Of a stretch of 64,000 nt of DNA, positions 25,319 through 34,598 are shown in pieces (positions within the stretch are counted from its first letter, which is position 1; every line of letters begins with the position of its first letter). Position numbers and translations under genes: made by a program. The notes under the pieces are model-generated. The model was not told the origin of the DNA. It was given only the letters and a program-made list of their open reading frames with translations, and searched no databases. Source of the stretch: Paenibacillus sp. FSL R5-0912 (GTDB lineage Bacteria; Bacillota; Bacilli; Paenibacillales; Paenibacillaceae); contig NZ_CP009282.1 in the NCBI RefSeq assembly GCF_000758605.1, positions 7,192,001 to 7,256,000 on the forward strand, in the 5' to 3' direction.

Positions 25319-26386
25319 TTATTCTCCTTTTTCCATCAATTCCGCTTGTTCCGCAATAGACAGTGCCGAGATGATCTCGGTGATATCCCCGTTCATGACC
25401 TGCTCCAGACGGTGCAGGGTAAGGCCGATCCGGTGATCCGTTACACGGCTCTGCGGGAAGTTGTAGGTACGGATACGCTCACTGCGGTCCCCGGTTCCTA
25501 CTTTGCTCTTCCGTTCCCCGGAGTACTTGGCTTCTTCTTCCTGACGCTTCAGATCCGAGATACGGGCACGCAGTACTTGCAGCGCCTTCTCCTTATTGGA
25601 GTTCTGGGACTTGCCGTCCTGACAGGTAGCTACGATACCGGTAGGTACATGGGTTACACGCACCGCAGACTTGGTCGTATTAACGGACTGTCCGCCCGCG
25701 CCGCTGGAACAGAAGGTATCGACACGGATGTCCTTATCATGAATTTCAATTTCGAATTCTTCCGCTTCCGGCATAACCGCAACGGTAGAAGTTGAAGTAT
25801 GAATACGTCCGCCGGATTCGGTTGTAGGAATACGCTGCACACGATGCGCACCGCTTTCGAACTTCATTTTGCTGTAAGCGCCGCGGCCGTTGATCAGGAA
25901 GATAACTTCCTTGAATCCGCCGAGATCGTTCGTGTTAACATCCATCAGCTCTACGCGCCAGCCCTGGGTATCGGCATAACGGGTATACATCCGGTACAGG
26001 TCAGAGGCAAACAGTGCTGCTTCATCCCCGCCGGCTGCGCCGCGGATTTCCACGATTACATTCTTATCATCATTAGGGTCTTTGGGGAGCAGGAGCAGAC
26101 GGATCTTCTCCTCCAGAACCACCTGGCGCGAGGACAGGTCGTCGATCTCCATCTTGACCATTTCCTTCATTTCATCATCAAGCTTCTCAGCCTGCATCAT
26201 CTTGGCGGCTTCGAGCTCTTCCATTACATTTTTATATTCGCTATACGCCTCAAAGGCGGGCTGTAAGTCGGATTGTTCTTTGGAATAGTCCCTCAGTTTC
26301 TTACTGTCGTTTGCAACATCCGGGTCACAAAGCAGTTCACTGAGTTTCTCATAGCGGTCCGCCAGGGATTGCAATCGGTCCAACAA
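25319..26386 (-). CDS. prfA: Peptide chain release factor 1
   Basis: RF1 ends translation at UAA and UAG codons. The 355-residue product has the peptidyl-transferase motif GGQ (CSSGAGGQSVNTTKSAVRV, about residue 230), whose Gln is the PrmC target, and the codon-recognition region RIPTTESGGR, where RF1 proteins carry PxT. The start is TTG at 26386, 7 nt after AGGTG. It forms an operon with prmC. Confidence 0.97.
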   Translation of the reverse strand: MLDRLQSLADRYEKLSELLCDPDVANDSKKLRDYSKEQSDLQPAFEAYSEYKNVMEELEAAKMMQAEKLDDEMKEMVKMEIDDLSSRQVVLEEKIRLLLLPKDPNDDKNVIVEIRGAAGGDEAALFASDLYRMYTRYADTQGWRVELMDVNTNDLGGFKEVIFLINGRGAYSKMKFESGAHRVQRIPTTESGGRIHTSTSTVAVMPEAEEFEIEIHDKDIRVDTFCSSGAGGQSVNTTKSAVRVTHVPTGIVATCQDGKSQNSNKEKALQVLRARISDLKRQEEEAKYSGERKSKVGTGDRSERIRTYNFPQSRVTDHRIGLTLHRLEQVMNGDITEIISALSIAEQAELMEKGE

Positions 26387-26738
26387 GGGAATTCACCTCT
26401 CCTGATTCAAATTCTTCGGTTATACATACTTAACATTGTCGATACAACAAAAATAGATATACGACTTTATATTATACCACCACTCCAGCCAATTGGCTAC
26501 AGTACAAAGCGCCGGAATCAGGAAATCTTTTGAATCCTGAGCTGCGCCCACCTTATGATGTAAAAGCTGCAGCCAAGTTATGCATCAGGCGCGTGTCCTA
26601 ATTACAAAATAAGCCGGTACTGAATAAATATCTGATGCCGCTCCCGGCCTCATTCCCATGAATAGTAGTAGTTGTATAGATTGGCTGTCATATGGCGATT
26701 ATACGGCGGTCATAGGAGGAGGAGCCACTCTGCATGAA
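26387..26738. other. Intergenic region upstream of prfA, left part
   Basis: No gene was recognised. The stretch is AT-rich near prfA. The remaining part of the gap (26739-27166) holds a repeat element and no convincing coding sequence. Confidence 0.3.
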
Positions 26739-26873
26739 TAGTTGGAAAAACGTATCTTAATTTCGATGTTTTGCAGCGTTAAGGGGAATGAATTGGATAA
26801 ACGTCATTAAATTTCAGGCGTTTCCTCGAAAGTGATCTGTTTGCTGAATATTAAGTGCCGTTTTTCCAACTAC
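26739..26873. repeat. Three-unit AGTTGGA-type intergenic repeat
   Basis: Two direct units (26739-26767, TAGTTGGAAAAACGTATCTT; 26791-26818, AATTGGATAAACGTCATTAA) and one inverted unit (26847-26873, AAGTGCCGTTTTTCCAACTA) share the core AGTTGGA(A/T)AAACG..(C)TTAATTTC. The outer units make terminal inverted repeats about 134 bp apart. A second element of the same family lies at 60773. Confidence 0.75.
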
Positions 26874-27166
26874 TTCCTGACAAGGGTCCCTCTGTTCATG
26901 AGCAAGTGGAGATTATCCAACTGCTTTTCCGCCGCAGGCGGCAGGCGGTAGTGACAGACCAGACGGTAGACCAGACCGCAGACACTCGCGTCTGCCACTG
27001 ACCCAGCCGAACCCTTGTTCATCGTACCCCGGCTTCTGAAGCCGCCTTTTCGGGTTTTCCACAAATAGGAGCTGACCCTTATCCTTATCCTCATTCAAAA
27101 AGAAACCATTCAGCAAGTAAACAACTCTACTTCTGAAGGGTTCCTCTGTCCTGAATTATAAATGGT

Positions 27167-28267
27167 CTATACGTTGAAGCGGAAATGCATAACGTCGCCG
27201 TCCTGCACCAGGTATTCCTTGCCTTCCAGACGCAGCTGGCCGCGTTCTTTTGCACCGTTCATCGAGCCTGCTGCTACCAGATCCGTATATGCTACAACTT
27301 CAGCCCGGATGAATCCGCGTTCGAAGTCCGTATGAATAACTCCGGCCGCTCCAGGGGCTTTGGTGCCTTTGCGGATGGTCCACGCACGGACTTCCTGCAC
27401 GCCCGCTGTGAAATAGGTGTAGAGGCCGAGCAGTCTGTATGCCGCTTTGATCAGGCGGTTAAGGCCCGATTCCTGCAGACCCAGCTCTTCCAGGAACATC
27501 GCCTTGTCTTCGCCTTCCAGCTCGGCAATCTCAGCTTCCACTTTGGCACTAATCGGCACTACTTCAGCATTCTCAGCCGCTGCGAATTCGCGTACCTGCT
27601 TAACATACGGGTTCTCTTCAGCAGTCGCCACTTCATCCTCGCCCACGTTCGCCGCATACAGCACCGGCTTCAGGGTCAGCAGGTGAAGATCGCGCACGAT
27701 CAGACGCTCGTCATCGGATAATTCCAGGCTGCGTGCAGGCTGATCCAGATAAAGAGCTTCCTTAACGCGCTCGAGTACTTCTACTTCCTGAGCGAATTTC
27801 TTATCGCCGCCCTTGATATTTTTGCGGGAACGCTCGATCTTCTTCTCGACGCTTTCGAGGTCGGCCAGAATCAGCTCCAGGTTGATCGTCTGGATGTCGC
27901 TGATCGGATTCACCTTGCCGTCCACATGCGTTACGTTCTCATCGACGAAGCAGCGTACCACATGAACAATAGCATCCACTTCCCGGATATGAGCCAGGAA
28001 CTTGTTGCCCAGACCTTCGCCCTTGCTCGCACCGCGCACGAGTCCGGCAATATCTACGAATTCAAAAGCGGTAGGAACCGTCTTGTTCGGCTGCACCAGC
28101 TCGACCAGCTTATCCAGACGTTCGTCCGGTACTTCCACGACACCCACGTTCGGGTCAATGGTGCAGAAAGGATAGTTGGCGGATTCCGCCCCCGCTTGTG
28201 TTATAGCATTAAATAATGTCGATTTCCCAACATTGGGAAGTCCAACGATTCCAGCTTTCAAAGCCAT
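27167..28267 (-). CDS. ychF: YchF/OLA1 family redox-responsive ATPase
   Basis: YchF is a ribosome-associated, Obg-related P-loop protein that prefers ATP. The 366-residue product has the P-loop GIVGLPNVGKSTLFNAIT, switch-region DIAGLVRGASKGEGLGNKFL, and a C-terminal TGS domain (HTDFERGFIRAEVV, GKEYLVQDGDVMHFRFNV). At the NKxD position it reads YAANVGEDE, the altered motif that gives the family ATP preference. The length is standard. Confidence 0.97.
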   Translation of the reverse strand: MALKAGIVGLPNVGKSTLFNAITQAGAESANYPFCTIDPNVGVVEVPDERLDKLVELVQPNKTVPTAFEFVDIAGLVRGASKGEGLGNKFLAHIREVDAIVHVVRCFVDENVTHVDGKVNPISDIQTINLELILADLESVEKKIERSRKNIKGGDKKFAQEVEVLERVKEALYLDQPARSLELSDDERLIVRDLHLLTLKPVLYAANVGEDEVATAEENPYVKQVREFAAAENAEVVPISAKVEAEIAELEGEDKAMFLEELGLQESGLNRLIKAAYRLLGLYTYFTAGVQEVRAWTIRKGTKAPGAAGVIHTDFERGFIRAEVVAYTDLVAAGSMNGAKERGQLRLEGKEYLVQDGDVMHFRFNV

Positions 28268-28466
28268 TTATATGACAACTCCTATTTTCGGTTGAATTGA
28301 TCACCGCATGAAATACCGACTGATCTAAACCATTATATATTAGAACAAAACCTCCAGCAACAGCGGATGTCAAGGGGATGTGTCTAATCTCCATACAGTG
28401 AAGCTTTAGCCCGAATAATTATCCCGTTACTTTCCAGGAACCCGGAGCCTATCCATTCAGTATGAA

Positions 28467-28560
28467 GAAACGGCTTCGTCGTCCTCTGAAAGAGGCTGCA
28501 TCCGTTTCTCCAAAATAGAAGGATAATTGATAGCGTGAAGCATAAAAATTCTTATATTTC
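28467..28560. repeat. 94-bp GAAACGG hairpin repeat, copy 1
   Basis: GAAACGGCTTCGTCGTCC and GGCTGCATCCGTTTC form a hairpin, followed by a conserved tail AGAAGGATAATTGATAGCGT and AATTCTTATATTTC. The copy at 63782-63874 matches along its whole length with about four of five bases shared by eye. It sits in the gap between the GNAT gene and ychF, where no gene was seen. Confidence 0.8.
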
Positions 28561-28681
28561 AAAAAAGCCCCCTCGCGGAGTCTCCATATACGATAATAGC
28601 GGACTCTCCATTTCAAAGCAGAATCCGCCTGTCTGCTGTCTGTCTGACTAGACTGAAGAACTGCAGCTAATTGTCCTGCAC

Positions 28682-29152
28682 CTACAGCGTTTTGGACATC
28701 GTAATATCCGTAACCAGGAAGCCCATTTTCTTATACAGCTCAAAAGCACGGTCATTCTGGCCAAAGACATGCAGTCCGATCTTGGTCACATTCATCTTGC
28801 GGGCTTCTTCATCTAATGCCGCCAGTGACTGCTTACCATACCCTTTGCTCTGGAAAGGTTCGAAAATATAAAAGTCATAGATGAACGCCTCCCGGACTCC
28901 CCGGTTCTCGTTCACATTAAACCAGATGTACCCGGCTTGGGTCTCAGTCTCAGTCTCTACTATTGAATAGAGGTAAGCTCCCTCTGTGTAGAGTCCTTTG
29001 GGCAGGAAACGTGTCATTTCTTCCTGGGATAATTTCATGGCGGTCTCCGCATCCCAGGCTCCAGCCTTAATTTTGTCCTCTGCGTAATCACGGGTGGATT
29101 GTCTTAAGAAAAATTGAAAAGTCGATTCGTCCATTTGGACCAGTTTAATCAT
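28682..29152 (-). CDS. GNAT family N-acetyltransferase
   Basis: This 156-residue acetyl-CoA-dependent acetyltransferase has an unknown substrate. The C-terminal half shows the GNAT acetyl-CoA loop FQSKGYGKQSLAALDEEA and the end motif HVFGQNDRAFELYKKMGF. It lies 44 nt downstream of fni on the same strand and may be co-transcribed, but nothing ties its function to isoprenoids. Confidence 0.85.
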   Translation of the reverse strand: MIKLVQMDESTFQFFLRQSTRDYAEDKIKAGAWDAETAMKLSQEEMTRFLPKGLYTEGAYLYSIVETETETQAGYIWFNVNENRGVREAFIYDFYIFEPFQSKGYGKQSLAALDEEARKMNVTKIGLHVFGQNDRAFELYKKMGFLVTDITMSKTL

Positions 29153-29196
29153 TGTTTTTTAGCCCTTCCTTTAATTCCATATTCATCGGCTTGCTT

Positions 29197-30336
29197 CTAA
29201 CGCCGGATAAGACGCGGGGTACCGCGCAGGGAAGCAAGATCCGGCGCGCCGATGCCGAACATGACCGTGCGCAGCTCCAGTTCAACCTGTGCCAGCGCCT
29301 GGTCCAGCGCCTCCTCGGAGCTGACGGCCGGACCAAGCAGATTCCGCCCGAAGCCGGCCAAGTCGGCCCCAAGCGCCAGCGCCTTGGCGGCATCCACACC
29401 GTGCTTCAGCCCGCCGCTGCCGATCAGCGCGCCGTGCGCAGAGACCGCGCGCACTTCGGTAATACATTCCGCCGTGGGAATCCCCCAGTCCGCGAAGGCC
29501 TCCGCAGCCGCGCGCCGTACCGGGTCCGTACTGCGGAACTTCTCCACCTGACTCCAGGATGTGCCGCCCGCACCTGCAACGTCGATAAAGGCAGCACCAG
29601 CATTATACAGCAGGGCTGCGGTTTCTCCGTCAATGCCCCAGCCTACCTCTTTGACACCTACCGGTATCTCAAGGTTACGGCATAACGCCTCTATCCGCTT
29701 CAGCAGGGAAGCGAACCCGGTGTCTCCCTCCGGCTGGAATACCTCCTGCAGCCCGTTCAGATGCAGAACCAGCCAGTCTGCCCCGGCAATCTCTACCGCG
29801 CGGCGGCACTCTTCTACACCGAAGCCGTAGGAGAGCTGCACCGCACCGACATTGGCTATAACCGGAATTGTGGGAGCCTTATCGCGCACATGAAAAGAAG
29901 TCGCCAGCTCTGCACGCTCTACAGCGGCGCGGACAGAACCCACGCCGAGGGCCCAGCCCCTGCGCTCGGCTGCTTCGGCGAGCCGGGCGTTAATGTGCCC
30001 GGTCGCCTCGCTCCCCCCGGTCATGGAGCTGATCAGCAGCGGTGTCCGCAGCTCCCGGCCGAGAAATTCCGTACCGAGCCTGATCTCCTCAAAGTCCAGC
30101 TCCGGCAGTGCGTTATGGCGGAACCTGTACTGCTCGAAGCCGGTTGTAATTCCGCTGCCGGCAACGTCTTCATTCAGGCAGAGCCGCACATGTTCAATCT
30201 TGCGCTCCCCGGTTCTGGAGTCAGGCAGCAGAGATTTATGTCCCTCAGTGCCTGCTGCCCGCGATGCTGACCCGTACTCTGTGCCCGGCTGCTGCTCCGG
30301 ACTTCGCGGCACACCGTCCTGCGGCATATGATTCAT
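29197..30336 (-). CDS. fni: Isopentenyl-diphosphate delta-isomerase, type 2
   Basis: This FMN- and NADPH-dependent enzyme interconverts IPP and DMAPP, the building blocks for the neighbouring carotenoid pathway. The 379-residue product has RKIEHVRLCL, LISSMTGGS, WLVLHLNGLQEVFQPEGD, the GVKEVGWG and DVAGAGGTSWSQVE FMN-site segments and SGGLKHGVDAAKALALGADL. It is about 35-40 residues longer than usual at the N-terminus, but the ATG at 30336 has GGAGG at good distance. It follows the carotenoid operon after 139 nt that contain a TATAAT (30424-30429, minus strand), so it may have its own promoter. Confidence 0.93.
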   Translation of the reverse strand: MNHMPQDGVPRSPEQQPGTEYGSASRAAGTEGHKSLLPDSRTGERKIEHVRLCLNEDVAGSGITTGFEQYRFRHNALPELDFEEIRLGTEFLGRELRTPLLISSMTGGSEATGHINARLAEAAERRGWALGVGSVRAAVERAELATSFHVRDKAPTIPVIANVGAVQLSYGFGVEECRRAVEIAGADWLVLHLNGLQEVFQPEGDTGFASLLKRIEALCRNLEIPVGVKEVGWGIDGETAALLYNAGAAFIDVAGAGGTSWSQVEKFRSTDPVRRAAAEAFADWGIPTAECITEVRAVSAHGALIGSGGLKHGVDAAKALALGADLAGFGRNLLGPAVSSEEALDQALAQVELELRTVMFGIGAPDLASLRGTPRLIRR

Positions 30337-30475
30337 GCTGTCTTCCTCCGTTCTACCCTGTATTCATATATGTCCGGTAGCGTGAGACGCTACTTATAGG
30401 CTTCTTAAGCACAAGTACATTTCATTATAGCACAACACCGCCCGGCAGTTGACACGGGCGGATTCCTTCTGTCTT

Positions 30476-31951
30476 TTATTGACGGCCGGCAATATACTCA
30501 CCCACCAGCCTTCCGGACAAGGATACAACCGGCGTCCCTCCTCCGGGATGCGTAGTTCCGCCGACGTACCAGAGCCCCTTAACATCTCTGGAGCGGTTCC
30601 CCGGGCGGGAGAAGGTCTGCCGCGCTGAATTGGAGGATATCCCGTAAATGGCCCCCCGGTGGGCGAGAGTATCGTCAGCGATATCCCGGGGGGTATAACG
30701 CTGCAGGACATCCGCTTGGGATAACCCTGTAATTCCATGGCCCTCGAGCACGGACAGCACACGTTCCCCGTAATCAGCGGTTTCTTCATTCCATTCACAG
30801 GCAGCGCTCAGATACGGCGCATTGGCCAGTATAAAAAGATTGCTGCCGCCCGGCGGCGCCAGCTCAGGCTCGGAATAACCCGAGTGGCATACATAGACCG
30901 CAGGCTGCTGCGGAGGACGTTTATGCTCAAAGATATCCTTGAATTCCTGTTCATAATTCTCAGGAAAAAAAACCGTATGGTGCAGCAGGGTATCATATCT
31001 GCGCGGCACTCCCGCCAGTGTCACCAGCCCGGACAAGGACGGCTCGTAGGCTTCGATCTTGCGGTCTGTCATGCCCGGACGGTTCTCTTCGGGCAGCAGC
31101 ATACGGTTGATGCTCAGCACATCACCGCCGGCTATAACAGTCTTGGCCGGATAGAACCCTTGAGCCGTATCCACACCTTCCACAGCGCCGGAAACTACCG
31201 AAATCCCCGTAACCTCGGTGCCTGTAATCAGCTGTACGCCAAGTTCCCGGGCAAGTGTAGTTAAGCCTTTGACCAGCTCATAGGTCCCCCCCCTGACACC
31301 GTAGACCCCTTCCCTGATCTCCAGATGTCCAAGCATCGCAAATATCGAAGGCGCACGATACGGCGAGGAACCGACATATGTGGCATAGCGTCCCAGCATA
31401 GCCAGGGTGTTCGGATGACTGAAATAACGGAGCAGCAGGGCGTGCAGATTTAGAAAAGGCCTGACGCGCAGCAGGTCCCGTACAAGAGACGGCGATAATT
31501 TGTCCCGCCAGGACAGCAGCAGCCTGTTCAGGAACTGCTGCCCGCTGAGCTCGTATAGACGCGAGGCTTCGGCCAGAAAGTCTGGATAACGCACAGCATC
31601 TTCAGGACTATAAGACGCAATTTGCTCCTGCATAGCCCCGATATTGCGGGAGAAATCAACGATTGAGCCGTCAGTAAATACATTGCGGGTTCGCGGCTCC
31701 AGTTCATACAGCTGGACATACTCCTCCATGCGGGTCCCGGCAAGCTCATACAACGAACGGAAGACATGCGGCATCGTAATGGTGCTCGGGCCACGGTCGA
31801 ACATGTATCCTCCCGCTTCGACACGCTGCAGCTTGCCGCCCGGCTGCTGCTGCCGTTCCAGCACGGTTACTTCCCAGCCTTTGACGGCTAGTGTTACCGC
31901 ACAGGACAGCCCTCCGAATCCGGCACCTATAATCACAGCCTTCGGTTTCAT
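30476..31951 (-). CDS. Carotenoid desaturase/oxygenase of the CrtN/CrtP family
   Basis: FAD-dependent carotenoid desaturase or terminal oxygenase acting on a C30 or C40 polyene. The 491-residue protein starts with the dinucleotide-binding fold KAVIIGAGFGGLSCAVTLA, continues GYMFDRGPSTITMPHVF, and ends with YVGGTTHPGGGTPVVSLSGR. The ending resembles the CrtP/CrtNb oxidase subgroup more than the two desaturases upstream, which would fit oxidation of the chain end; that subgroup call is tentative. It is the last gene of the seven-gene operon and overlaps the glycosyltransferase gene by 4 nt. Confidence 0.85.
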   Translation of the reverse strand: MKPKAVIIGAGFGGLSCAVTLAVKGWEVTVLERQQQPGGKLQRVEAGGYMFDRGPSTITMPHVFRSLYELAGTRMEEYVQLYELEPRTRNVFTDGSIVDFSRNIGAMQEQIASYSPEDAVRYPDFLAEASRLYELSGQQFLNRLLLSWRDKLSPSLVRDLLRVRPFLNLHALLLRYFSHPNTLAMLGRYATYVGSSPYRAPSIFAMLGHLEIREGVYGVRGGTYELVKGLTTLARELGVQLITGTEVTGISVVSGAVEGVDTAQGFYPAKTVIAGGDVLSINRMLLPEENRPGMTDRKIEAYEPSLSGLVTLAGVPRRYDTLLHHTVFFPENYEQEFKDIFEHKRPPQQPAVYVCHSGYSEPELAPPGGSNLFILANAPYLSAACEWNEETADYGERVLSVLEGHGITGLSQADVLQRYTPRDIADDTLAHRGAIYGISSNSARQTFSRPGNRSRDVKGLWYVGGTTHPGGGTPVVSLSGRLVGEYIAGRQ

Positions 31952-33105
31952 AAATAACGCCTACCTTTCCATTCGTAGCCCCCGCGGGACCGGCCTCCGC
32001 GCCAGGATGCCACGGCAATTAAGGACAAGCAGAGTATACCGGCCGGCAAAAGCAAACAGAACCAGACCGGCTGCCTGCCTGCCGCATCACTGGTCCGCTT
32101 AATGGCGATACCGGCCAGCACTGCAACAGCCGGCATAACTGCTGATGAAGGCTGCCCGGTCATGCAATAGTATAAGACTGCCGCAACCGGCAGCATATAG
32201 AGTGATAAATACATCGTAAGCACAGCCAGCAGAAGCACGGGGTTGCGGCCGATACCGGCAAAGATATTCTTGCGGTAGCCGTTCCACACTTCTCTGGCAT
32301 TGTGATACATCCGCATTGAAGCATGACCGGTGATATCTGCGAGGGTCACCGGTTCTCCCGCCAGCTTCACCGCACGGGCCAGAGCCATATCATCGACCAG
32401 TTCACCACGGATCGATTCATGCCCGCCGCAGCGGGTATAAGTATCCCGGTGGATCAGGATGAAGCCCCCATGTGCCGCAACAAAACGCGGGTCTCTTGAA
32501 CCGCGGACAAGCGGGACCGGCAGGTGGCAGATGATCGTGAAGACCATCAGGGGAACCACCAGCCGCTCCAGCCATGAGCCGGTAACCTGGCGGGGAAATC
32601 CTGTAACCATGCCGCCGGCTTGAGCTTCGGCCGAAGAGAGGGCCGCCTCCAGAGCCAGCGGCTGCAACCGGACATCCGCATCCAGAAACAGCAGCCAGTC
32701 ACCCTCTGCCGCCTCCGCCAGTTGGGCACAGGCATGGGATTTGCCCAGCCAGCCTTCCGGCAGCTCCCGTCCTTGCAGAACACTTGCCCTGTCTCCAAGG
32801 ATGGCAGCGGCAATCGCTCCTGTGCCGTCTGTCGAAGAATCATCCAGCACTCTTACTTCCACTTCCCTTCCGCTGGAGCTGCAAGCCAGCACAGAGGAAA
32901 GGCAGTCCGCAATATTATCCGCTTCATTCCGTGCGGGGATCAGCACGGACAGGCGCCGTACTGCTGATGCTGCCGGCACCCGATGTAATTCTGAATCCCC
33001 TTGGCCCGGCCCACCCCCCAGCTTAGGAAGCTGCGCTGCATTCCACACGGCAAACAGCAGCTGGAGCAGCAGCACAACCGATATGATCTGTAAGACCGTG
33101 ATCAT
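31948..33105 (-). CDS. Family 2 glycosyltransferase, CrtQ-like
   Basis: Membrane-associated GT-A glycosyltransferase that probably attaches a sugar to the carotenoid end group, as CrtQ does in staphyloxanthin synthesis. The 385-residue protein has an N-terminal helix, LSVLIPARNEADNIADCLSS, the metal-binding LLFLDADVRL, GELVDDMALARAVKLAG, and three C-terminal helices. It overlaps both neighbours by 4 nt, so it is firmly part of the carotenoid operon. The substrate is inferred from context. Confidence 0.85.
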   Translation of the reverse strand: MITVLQIISVVLLLQLLFAVWNAAQLPKLGGGPGQGDSELHRVPAASAVRRLSVLIPARNEADNIADCLSSVLACSSSGREVEVRVLDDSSTDGTGAIAAAILGDRASVLQGRELPEGWLGKSHACAQLAEAAEGDWLLFLDADVRLQPLALEAALSSAEAQAGGMVTGFPRQVTGSWLERLVVPLMVFTIICHLPVPLVRGSRDPRFVAAHGGFILIHRDTYTRCGGHESIRGELVDDMALARAVKLAGEPVTLADITGHASMRMYHNAREVWNGYRKNIFAGIGRNPVLLLAVLTMYLSLYMLPVAAVLYYCMTGQPSSAVMPAVAVLAGIAIKRTSDAAGRQPVWFCLLLPAGILCLSLIAVASWRGGRSRGGYEWKGRRYL

Positions 33106-33842
33106 CGCTTCCTCCTGCCCGGCCTTAGCATGTCAAGCCATTCATTCGTGGATCTTCCTCTCTTCAGAAGCGGCCTGAATTCCTCCGGCATGTGACCTTT
33201 ATGATTAAGGATCTGATTGCGGTGTGCCTCCAGTTGGCCGCCAAGCGCAGCCTCCAGGCTGCGGGCAATGTCTGAGCGGTCCATGTCGGCCCAAGGCAGC
33301 AGCTGCGGGGTTCCGGCCAGTAGTGTCGCTTCCGGTTTGGTATGGCGGAACAGGCCATGATATAGCGTTACCGGCACTACCGCAGTCAGCGGACTGAGAC
33401 GCAGAACAAGCGCTGCCCCCTCTCTCAGAATCAGCGGACGATGCTCCAGTGGCAGGATCTCACCTTCCGGATACATCCAGACGCTCTCTCCCGCCTGCAG
33501 CAACCCTGCTGTATAACGCAATGAAGCCCGCAAGTCTCCCGTACCGGCGGAGTTAATGGAATAGGCGCCAAGCTTCCGGAAGAAGGCATATTTGCGCAAC
33601 TGCTCCTCTTCCATCATGAAGTAGTGCCTGCTTCCGGCCAGTTTCCCTGCCGCATGATAGGCCAGCAGACCATCCCACCAGGAACTGTGATTCATGAGAT
33701 AGAGAATACCTCTACCTGCGGCTGCTGCAGGCTGCAAATCCCCGCATATTCCGATGGAATGGAAATGCCTGCGCAGCAGATAAAGTGAATTATAGCGGTA
33801 GAACAAGCGGTCAAAGCTTCCCGACTTGACGGCTTCCAGCAT
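33102..33842 (-). CDS. PlsC-type acyltransferase in the carotenoid operon
   Basis: This 246-residue protein belongs to the 1-acylglycerol-3-phosphate acyltransferase fold: it has the HX4D motif in LMNHSSWWDGLLA and a second block MYPEGEILPLEHRP. In this setting it most likely puts a fatty acid on the glycosylated carotenoid, the step CrtO performs in Staphylococcus, although it is not obviously similar to CrtO. The ATG at 33842 has AAGGGAG at 8 nt; an earlier TTG overlaps it. It overlaps the upstream gene by 32 nt and the downstream one by 4 nt. Confidence 0.8.
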   Translation of the reverse strand: MLEAVKSGSFDRLFYRYNSLYLLRRHFHSIGICGDLQPAAAAGRGILYLMNHSSWWDGLLAYHAAGKLAGSRHYFMMEEEQLRKYAFFRKLGAYSINSAGTGDLRASLRYTAGLLQAGESVWMYPEGEILPLEHRPLILREGAALVLRLSPLTAVVPVTLYHGLFRHTKPEATLLAGTPQLLPWADMDRSDIARSLEAALGGQLEAHRNQILNHKGHMPEEFRPLLKRGRSTNEWLDMLRPGRRKR

Positions 33843-34596
33843 AACGCAAGCTCCCTTCCGCCAGAGCAATGCCAGCTCCGGCTATCACTGCACAGAACGG
33901 CAGACCCTCTGTAAGACTGATAAGACCGAACAGAATCAGAATCGCCTGGTACAGACGGGTACCGCGGCGGGCCGTCAGGCAGGTAACCGGCACAGCCGGC
34001 AGCAGCATGGACAAGGCAGCGCCGGCAATCAGCCAGCCCCCGAAATTGCTCCAAGGCACATGATAGAAGCCGCCGCCGCCCTCCCAGTGCCAGAAGTTTC
34101 TGGCATGGGCAACGGGATCAAGCACCAGATCCAGAAGCACCGTCCAGAAGCCGACCTGAACGGCCCGCAGCAGCAGCAGGCGCAAGCCGCGCTGCCCGAA
34201 ATCATAGCTGATAAGTACGGCATTACAGACGACAGCGATCCAGGCGAAGCCCAGCGTAACAGGCACGCCAAACAACAAAGGTCCGAGCACCGTAGAATAG
34301 TGATATTCGCCGAACAACCGGCCTGAATGAACGCCGACCCATTCGACAGCCATTCCTCCCATCCAGATCAGGCCTGCAGCACGCCACATGGAAAGGTTAC
34401 GGCGGCGTTCCACAGCTATGACTGACCAGTCAGACATGAAAGGCAAAGCCTGCCCGGAAGATAATACATGCGCAGCATATGCAGCATATAAGACTAGAAA
34501 CAAACCATTGGAAAAGCTCAGACTTTCCGGAATCCCCAACCAGATCAGCAGCAGAGCGCCGACTCCATACCAGATCCAAAATAGGGTTCTGATCAT
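33811..34596 (-). CDS. Carotenoid biosynthesis membrane protein (DUF422, CruF-like)
   Basis: CruF-type proteins hydrate the end double bond of acyclic carotenoids (1',2'-hydratase). The 261-residue protein has about seven helices and the family segments GGMAVEWVGVHSGRLFGEYH, LDLVLDPVAHARNFWHWEGG and PWSNFGGWLIAGA. The position directly after crtM places it in carotenoid synthesis, suggesting a tertiary hydroxyl as the anchor for glycosylation. Whether it acts on C30 chains here is an inference. Confidence 0.82.
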   Translation of the reverse strand: MIRTLFWIWYGVGALLLIWLGIPESLSFSNGLFLVLYAAYAAHVLSSGQALPFMSDWSVIAVERRRNLSMWRAAGLIWMGGMAVEWVGVHSGRLFGEYHYSTVLGPLLFGVPVTLGFAWIAVVCNAVLISYDFGQRGLRLLLLRAVQVGFWTVLLDLVLDPVAHARNFWHWEGGGGFYHVPWSNFGGWLIAGAALSMLLPAVPVTCLTARRGTRLYQAILILFGLISLTEGLPFCAVIAGAGIALAEGSLRYAGSRQVGKL

Positions 34597-34598
34597 GA

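Noticed and set aside
24127..25359. Long open frame (410 codons) on the plus strand
   Set aside because: It is antisense to prmC in very GC-rich DNA, gives a low-complexity Arg/Ala protein and has no recognisable domain.
26870..27116. Two overlapping minus-strand frames of about 70 codons before ychF
   Set aside because: No ribosome site, no family resemblance, and they start near a repeat element.
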